Positions 59,127 through 64,000 of a stretch of DNA of 64,000 nt are shown piece by piece. Location: the NCBI GenBank assembly GCA_905215405.1, contig CAJMQE010000005.1, positions 19,059 through 83,058 on the forward strand, written 5' to 3'. How positions within the stretch are numbered: the stretch's first letter is position 1; each line of letters begins with the position of its first letter. Source of the stretch: an uncultured bacterium (GTDB taxonomy: Bacteria; Bacillota; Clostridia; Lachnospirales; Lachnospiraceae). A program made the position numbers and the translations under genes. The notes under the pieces were generated by a model that was not told the origin of the DNA, did no database searches, and was given only the letters and a program-made list of their open reading frames with translations.

Positions 59127-60218
59127 ATGAAAATATTGCATTCAACTCCCGCAAAAGACGGTTTTATTATGCCCGCCGAGTTCGAACCTCATAAGGGCTG
59201 TATCATTATCTGGCCACAGCGCTCAGATTCCTGGCAGTACGGTGCATATGCGGCCAGAAAAGCATTTATAGCAGTTGCCAGTGCCATTGCAGAATCTGAA
59301 GAAGTCACAGTCTGTGCCAGTGCCGATCAGTACAACAACGCCAGAGAGGCGCTTCCTGACAACATCCGTGTTGTGGAAATGTCCAGTAATGACTCCTGGG
59401 CAAGAGATTACGCCCCAACCTTTGTACGTAACAAAGAAGGCGTTATCCGTGGAATTGACTGGTATTTTAATGCATGGGGAGGTCTTGTTGACGGACTGTA
59501 TTTCCCTTGGGACAAAGACAATGCCATGGCCAAAAAGATCTGTGATCTCTATGACACAGATGTCTATGATGCACAGCATTTTGTTCTCGAAGGCGGTTCT
59601 ATCCATGTAGATGGTGAAGGCACAGCCATGGTCACAGAAGCTTGTCTGCTCAGTGCCGGTCGCAATCCGGACATGAATAAAGAAGAAATTACCGATATGC
59701 TGAAAGAATATCTTGGTGTCAATAAAGTCATCTGGCTAAAATCAGGCATTTATCAGGATGAAACCAATGAGCACGTGGATAACATCTGCGCGTTCACAAA
59801 ACCTGGACATGTTGTACTCGCCTGGACCGACGATGAAAACGATCCACAGTATGCCATGTCAAAAAGCTGCCTGGATATCCTTGAAAAGGAAACAGATGCA
59901 AAAGGACGAAAACTGACCGTACACAAACTGCCTCTTCCAAAACCGGTCATGATCACTGCCGAGGAATGTGATGGTCTGGATAACTGTGACTTTGAAGAGA
60001 CACGTACTCCAGGAGAACGCTTGGCTGCTTCCTATATTAACTTCTACATTTCCAATGGTGCAATTGTTATGCCTGGTTTTCATGATGATAATGACGAAGT
60101 TGCAAAAGGAATTCTCCAGAATCTGTTCCCAGATAGAAAGGTCATTCAGATATATGCCCGTGACATCCTGATTGGTGGTGGAAATATCCACTGTATCACC
60201 CAGCAGATTCCAAAGTAA
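59127..60218 (+). CDS. aguA: agmatine deiminase
   Basis: 363 residues. It converts agmatine to N-carbamoylputrescine and ammonia. Motifs are GFIMPAEFEPHKGCIIIWPQ, NDSWARDYAPTF, LEGGSIHVDGEGT and the C-terminal GGGNIHCITQQ with the catalytic Cys ~358. aguB follows after 68 bases with its own ribosome site. Cytoplasmic; part of putrescine formation from arginine-derived agmatine. Confidence 0.95.
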   Translation: MKILHSTPAKDGFIMPAEFEPHKGCIIIWPQRSDSWQYGAYAARKAFIAVASAIAESEEVTVCASADQYNNAREALPDNIRVVEMSSNDSWARDYAPTFVRNKEGVIRGIDWYFNAWGGLVDGLYFPWDKDNAMAKKICDLYDTDVYDAQHFVLEGGSIHVDGEGTAMVTEACLLSAGRNPDMNKEEITDMLKEYLGVNKVIWLKSGIYQDETNEHVDNICAFTKPGHVVLAWTDDENDPQYAMSKSCLDILEKETDAKGRKLTVHKLPLPKPVMITAEECDGLDNCDFEETRTPGERLAASYINFYISNGAIVMPGFHDDNDEVAKGILQNLFPDRKVIQIYARDILIGGGNIHCITQQIPK

Positions 60219-60286
60219 ATGTAATTTTTGCATAGAGAGTAAAAATAAGATAATAAGAACTGAAAAATCAGAAAGGAACTGACTTT

Positions 60287-61165
60287 ATGAGAAAAGTAAC
60301 CGTCGCTGCAGTCCAGATGAAATGCAGCAAAAACCGTGAAGAGAATATTGCGAATGCAGACAAATTTGTACGTGAAGCTGCAAATAAAGGTGCTCAGATT
60401 ATTCTGCTTCCTGAACTCTTTGAAACACAGTATTTCTGTCAGGAGCGTAACTACGATTATTACAATCTTGCCGAAACAACCGAAAATGATCCAGCAATCC
60501 GACATTTTTCCAAAGTCGCTGCTGAATTAAATGTTGTCATTCCTGTAAGTTTCTTTGAACGTAGCCAGAATACGACATTTAATTCCATCGCTGTTATTGA
60601 TGCAGATGGAAGTCTGCTTGGCGTATACAGAAAAACACATATTCCAGATGATCATTATTACCAGGAAAAATTTTATTTTTCCCCTGGCGATACCGGATTC
60701 AAAGTATGGAAAACGAAATATGGCACTATCGGAATCGGTATCTGCTGGGATCAGTGGTTCCCAGAAACAGCTAGATGCCTTTCCCTGATGGGTGCCGAAC
60801 TGCTCTTCTATCCAACTGCAATTGGTTCCGAACCAATTCTGGAATGCGACAGTATGCCACACTGGAGAAGAGTCATGCAGGGACACTCTGCCGCAAATAT
60901 CGTACCTGTAATCGCTGCGAACCGAATCGGTAAAGAAGAGGTCACTCCATCCGAAGCAAATGGTGGACAATCCTCCAGCCTAAATTTCTATGGTTCATCC
61001 TTTATTACAGATATGACCGGCGAAATCATTGCAGACGCTGACCGTACGCAGGAAATGGTCCTTACTGCTGAACTTGATCTGGATGCAGTTCGTGATATGA
61101 AGACTGACTGGGGACTCTTCCGTGATCGTCGTCCGGAAATGTATCGTCCGATCATGTCCCTGTAA
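60287..61165 (+). CDS. aguB: N-carbamoylputrescine amidase
   Basis: 292 residues, nitrilase superfamily. It hydrolyses N-carbamoylputrescine to putrescine, CO2 and ammonia. The catalytic triad is visible: Glu in LLPELFETQYF, Lys in YRKTHIPDD, Cys in GIGICWDQWFPE. It completes the pathway begun by aguA. AAAGGAA precedes the ATG. A terminator follows. Confidence 0.95.
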   Translation: MRKVTVAAVQMKCSKNREENIANADKFVREAANKGAQIILLPELFETQYFCQERNYDYYNLAETTENDPAIRHFSKVAAELNVVIPVSFFERSQNTTFNSIAVIDADGSLLGVYRKTHIPDDHYYQEKFYFSPGDTGFKVWKTKYGTIGIGICWDQWFPETARCLSLMGAELLFYPTAIGSEPILECDSMPHWRRVMQGHSAANIVPVIAANRIGKEEVTPSEANGGQSSSLNFYGSSFITDMTGEIIADADRTQEMVLTAELDLDAVRDMKTDWGLFRDRRPEMYRPIMSL

Positions 61166-61206
61166 CAAATACACTGTAACAAACTTATGTATATAAGCAA
61201 AAATAA

Positions 61207-61249
61207 AAGTCCTATGTATCGGATCTCTCCGCTACATAGGACTTTTTTC
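61207..61249. terminator. bidirectional terminator after aguB
   Basis: AAGTCCTATGTA (61208-61219) pairs with TACATAGGACTT (61233-61244), followed by TTTTC; on the other strand the stem is followed by TTTTATTT. It serves aguB and the convergent gene at 61303. Confidence 0.85.
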
Positions 61250-61302
61250 ATACAGAAGATAGGAATCAGATTCTTATTTCTGTTTTAATTTTTGTATTTA
61301 TT

Positions 61303-61758
61303 TTACTTTTGTGTTTTGTCTTTTTTGAATCTTGCAAAAAAACCTTTTTTCTTAGGTTCTGGAGCAGGTCTTCCACCACGAACTGATTTAATTCCTACAA
61401 TATAGATACCACTGATTTCTGCTTTTACTTCTGCTTTAATTGGAAGTTCTTCATAAACCTTTGCATCAGCGATCAGAGTCATGATTCTAGGTCCGATCTT
61501 TGCTTTAACAATTGGAAGTTTTGCTCGTCTGAGATACTTAGGTGTCTGTTCTAATACGATCTTTGGAAGATTAGCTTCCTTCATCTTCATCTTTTTCTTG
61601 TCTATTATCAACATCGAGACGACCTGTTTTGCAGCATCGATCTGACTCTGCTGAGCTTCCTGCTTCTTACGAAGTTTATTACCTACAACTACTAATACTA
61701 CTAACAATGCGGCAAGCACTGCCAGAATTATCAATACGACAATCAACCAAAATGGCAT
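61303..61758 (-). CDS. small membrane-anchored protein of unknown function
   Basis: 151 residues. Residues ~3-27 are a single membrane helix (WLIVVLIILAVLAALLVVLV). The rest is basic with a possible beta-rich core (KLPIVKAKIGPRIMTLIADA, AEISGIYIVGIKSVRGGRP) and a Lys-rich tail. I recognise no family with certainty; similar small proteins are common in Lachnospiraceae (recollection). The topology (short outside, basic C-terminus) suggests the tail is cytoplasmic. Ribosome site GGAGGA. It has an extended -10 promoter. Confidence 0.7.
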   Translation of the reverse strand: MPFWLIVVLIILAVLAALLVVLVVVGNKLRKKQEAQQSQIDAAKQVVSMLIIDKKKMKMKEANLPKIVLEQTPKYLRRAKLPIVKAKIGPRIMTLIADAKVYEELPIKAEVKAEISGIYIVGIKSVRGGRPAPEPKKKGFFARFKKDKTQK

Positions 61759-62210
61759 AATAAAATGTCCTCCTACTAATTTACGTTAAATTCCTCTTAG
61801 AAAGCAATTCTTGTACATGCTTCCTACACTTAAGTCTGATTATAACATACCATCCCTCATTTGCAAATACCTTTTTGCTCCCCGTATTCAATCATTTTCT
61901 GCATTTTTCCTCTCTTTCATACCACTATTTTTATGTTTGTTCCCATCATTTTTAGGTAACCTATTTTTGTCTGCAACCGGTTCTATATTGCAGATCATTT
62001 TTGATACGACCGAAGGACATGATCGTTGTGGCTGCATTATTAGTCGAATTATAACGTATAATGTCGAATCAAGTTAATGAGAAATATTTTGCTTGATTTT
62101 TCCAGTTTTTCCCTATACTATCATGGGTATAATGACGATTTCTATTAGATAGAAACTATCTTTCCGCAAGAACAAATGATGACAGGATATTTAGAGAGAC
62201 AGAGGCACTA
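61759..62210. other. 452-base non-coding stretch
   Basis: It holds the promoter of the small membrane protein (61839-61866) and, nearer the AraC gene, a short inverted repeat TTTCTA-TTAGA-TAGAAA (62138-62154) that could be an operator. An 88-codon plus-strand frame at 61811 has no ribosome site and is Phe/Leu/Ile-rich, so I do not call it. Confidence 0.5.
61839..61866 (-). promoter_or_regulatory. extended -10 promoter of the small membrane protein
   Basis: On the minus strand TTGCAA (61861-61866), 16 bases, and TGTTATAAT with TATAAT at 61839-61844. Confidence 0.5.
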
Positions 62211-63005
62211 ATGAAAAATAAAAACATGAACTTTCCCGAATTTCTACAACTGACCAGCGATGAGCTCCATGAATTCAAAAAACTTCTTCATATAGAAACG
62301 CAGCTGAGTCGTTTTAAATCAGCTCAGAACAACCCTTTTCATCCTCCCCTTGAGCTGGAGGAAAATTTCTACGCTGCAGTACGGGATGGGAACTCTGAGC
62401 TTGTTACAGACCTAATTGCTCAGTACCATGAAAATATTTTAAACGTCGCCATGAACAGCGATCTCCGCTGGGTCCGAGACAATGCCATATCACACATAAC
62501 ACTACTCACACGGGCTGCTGCAAATGGCGGAATGAGTACATACCGCACCAATATTTTAAGCGATGTCTATATCCATAGTATCGAACTGATCAATGATCCC
62601 TGTGCCATTCTTCATCTCGCTTATCATGCAGTCTATGAATGTCTCCGATATACGACACGCTATCATGATGGCCGAATATCAAAGCCGGTATTGGACTGTA
62701 TCAATTATATTGATCTGCATCTGACTGAAAAAATGACGCTGGAGGGACTTTCCGCTCAGATCGGGTTCAGCAGCCGACAGCTGACTCGCCGCTTTAAAAC
62801 AGAGATGAAATGTTCCATTCACCAGTACATTATCGAAGAACGGCTGCATGCTGCCATCTACATGCTGAATTTTACAGACTGGACAATCGTGGAAATAGCA
62901 CAGGCACTGGGATTCAGCTCTGAAAGTCACTTTATAGATGTATTTCGTAAAAATCTTTTCCAGACACCCTATGCTTATCGAAAAAGCGCTTTGTTTTTAG
63001 ACTGA
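62211..63005 (+). CDS. AraC-family transcriptional regulator
   Basis: 264 residues. The C-terminal ~100 residues carry the two AraC helix-turn-helix units (MTLEGLSAQIGFSSRQLTRR and TIVEIAQALGFSSESHFIDV). The N-terminal ~150 residues are not a cupin; they look helical (NGNSELVTDLIAQYHEN, HITLLTRAAANGGMSTYR), in the manner of regulators with YSIRK-like helical sensors. AGAGAGACAGAGG precedes the ATG. plsC follows after 59 bases. The ligand and targets are unknown. Confidence 0.85.
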   Translation: MKNKNMNFPEFLQLTSDELHEFKKLLHIETQLSRFKSAQNNPFHPPLELEENFYAAVRDGNSELVTDLIAQYHENILNVAMNSDLRWVRDNAISHITLLTRAAANGGMSTYRTNILSDVYIHSIELINDPCAILHLAYHAVYECLRYTTRYHDGRISKPVLDCINYIDLHLTEKMTLEGLSAQIGFSSRQLTRRFKTEMKCSIHQYIIEERLHAAIYMLNFTDWTIVEIAQALGFSSESHFIDVFRKNLFQTPYAYRKSALFLD

Positions 63006-63064
63006 TTTATGGTACGATAGTTGCATAAATTTTATTCATATACCATATTGAGAAAGGAATTAAA

Positions 63065-63799
63065 ATGATTCGCTTAATTTTAGTAGCAGTTTTTTTACTT
63101 ATATTCTTTATTCTGAGTATTCCTGTATTTCTAATTGAATGGATAATTGGTAAATTCAATCCCCATGCAAAAGAAATCAGTTCCCTCAGAATTGTACAGG
63201 GTGCTTTCAAGATCATCCTGTTCTTATCCGGTACCAAAACGACCGTTATCGGTTTTGAAAATATTCCAAAGGATGAACCTGTTTTATTTATTGGTAACCA
63301 TCGTGGTTTCTTTGATACCGTAATATCCTATTCGATGATGAGAAATCTGACTGGTTTTGTTGCAAAGAAAGAAATCAACAAAGTACCAATTTTACGTGTC
63401 TGGATGAGATATCTCCACTGTCTGTTCCTCGATCGTGATAATATTAAAGAAGGTCTGAAGACCATTCTCGAAGGAATAGAAATGATCAAGAAAGACAAAA
63501 TTTCAATCGTTATATTCCCTGAAGGGCATAGAAATGACGAGAATGATGTAAAGGCATTTAAAGAAGGCAGCTTCAAATTTGCACAGAAAAGCGGATGCAA
63601 AATCATTCCAATGGTACAGAACAATACTGAGACCATTTTTGAGAAACAGCTTCCACGCATTAAAAAAGCACATACGATCATTGAGTTCGGAAAACCAATT
63701 GATATGAAGGAACTTTCCAAAGAAGAACAGAAAAAGATCGGAGCTTATACCCACGACATCGTACAGGAAATTTTCTTAAAGAATCAGGCACTTCTGTAA
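63065..63799 (+). CDS. plsC: 1-acyl-sn-glycerol-3-phosphate acyltransferase family protein
   Basis: 244 residues. It acylates lysophosphatidic acid in membrane lipid synthesis. A hydrophobic N-terminus (LILVAVFLLIFFILSIPVFL) anchors it. The motifs are GNHRGFFDTV (HX4D) and FPEGHRNDEN (glycerol-phosphate binding). AGAAAGGAA precedes the ATG. A rho-independent terminator follows. Confidence 0.88.
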   Translation: MIRLILVAVFLLIFFILSIPVFLIEWIIGKFNPHAKEISSLRIVQGAFKIILFLSGTKTTVIGFENIPKDEPVLFIGNHRGFFDTVISYSMMRNLTGFVAKKEINKVPILRVWMRYLHCLFLDRDNIKEGLKTILEGIEMIKKDKISIVIFPEGHRNDENDVKAFKEGSFKFAQKSGCKIIPMVQNNTETIFEKQLPRIKKAHTIIEFGKPIDMKELSKEEQKKIGAYTHDIVQEIFLKNQALL

Positions 63800-63871
63800 A
63801 CATTCATGGTTTTCCTTGATTGGAAATGCAAGTTATAGAACATGGTTATGCATTATAATATAAAAAGCACT

Positions 63872-63910
63872 AAAAAGGTTGTCAGGACAAGTTTCCGACA
63901 ACCTTTTTTT
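63872..63910 (+). terminator. terminator after plsC
   Basis: AAAAGGTTGTC (63873-63883) pairs with GACAACCTTTT (63897-63907), followed by TTT. Confidence 0.85.
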
Positions 63911-63950
63911 GTATGTTTTTTGGGGATCGTACTTTCAGAATTTCTAATCA

Positions 63951-64000
63951 GTACCACCCGTCAAACGGGTGGTTTGCACTGAGGCTATAAGCCTCTACTA
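63951..64000. mobile_element. possible IS200/IS605-type element end, cut by the window edge
   Basis: ACCACCCGT-CAA-ACGGGTGGT (63953-63973) is a perfect 9-bp stem, followed at once by TTTGCACT and a second hairpin GAGGC-TATAA-GCCTC (63981-63995). Paired small hairpins at an edge, with the GGGTGGTTTGCAC core, resemble the subterminal ends of IS200/IS605 elements with tnpB in Clostridia (recollection). No transposase is in the window. Confidence 0.45.

Noticed and set aside
59223..59606. Minus-strand frames opposite aguA
   Set aside because: They lie inside a well-conserved agmatine deiminase and have no ribosome sites.

Overview
The window looks like chromosome of a motile, low-GC Gram-positive anaerobe of the Clostridia, most likely a Lachnospiraceae relative of Roseburia (inference). 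The reasons are AT-rich DNA with strong Shine-Dalgarno sequences, a Bacillus-type late flagellar cluster (comF, yvyF, flgM, flgN, flgK, flgL, fliW, csrA, flaG, fliD, fliS, fliT-like, hag), a B. subtilis-like mbl/flhO/flhP block, a spoIIID sporulation regulator, and flagellin and FlgK proteins with canonical D0 ends. No rRNA, tRNA, CRISPR array or complete transposon was recognised.

Region 1 (1-26.5 kb) is a glycan island next to the flagellin gene, best read as a flagellin glycosylation locus. It holds a Maf-type flagellin glycosyltransferase (24121-26496), a NeuB/NeuC/NeuA nonulosonic-acid set (20359-23876), three DUF3880/CgeB-like glycosyltransferases, GT2 and GT4 enzymes, two proteins combining a helical repeat domain with a GT2-like fold (one fused, one split into two genes), and a long overlapping minus-strand operon (10694 down to 88). 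That operon encodes a TagD-like cytidylyltransferase fused to a Gfo/Idh/MocA oxidoreductase, a second oxidoreductase, a LicD-family phosphotransferase, a protein with a ParB-like DGNHR motif, GT2 enzymes, a soluble sulfatase/LtaS-like enzyme and a TylF-type methyltransferase. Together they suggest that a CDP-activated polyol or related small molecule is made and put on a flagellar glycan as a phosphodiester. Short in-frame tandem repeats lie inside two of the genes, and a 48-bp repeat array sits in the maf 3' region.

Region 2 (26.5-39.2 kb) is the late flagellar operon set. It has a strong sigma-28 promoter for hag with a hairpin leader that fits FliW/CsrA control, sigma-28-like promoters for flgM and flaG-fliD-fliS, two different flgK genes in tandem, and an enlarged FliD. 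Region 3 (39.2-48.7 kb) has comF, recD2 (TTG start), flgJ-like, flgG, flgF, an mreB/mbl gene, a CmpB-type membrane protein, and metK behind a SAM-I riboswitch.

Region 4 (48.7-56.3 kb) has an HD-GYP phosphodiesterase, a separate four-gene minus-strand cluster (metallophosphoesterase, SDR epimerase, nucleotidyltransferase, Rossmann dehydrogenase-like protein) behind its own strong promoter, spoIIID and a GGDEF protein. Region 5 (56.3-64 kb) is housekeeping: a secreted trigger-factor-like lipoprotein, ApbE, the two agmatine-to-putrescine enzymes AguA/AguB, a small membrane-anchored protein, an AraC regulator, PlsC and, at the right edge, paired hairpins that resemble an IS200/IS605-type end.
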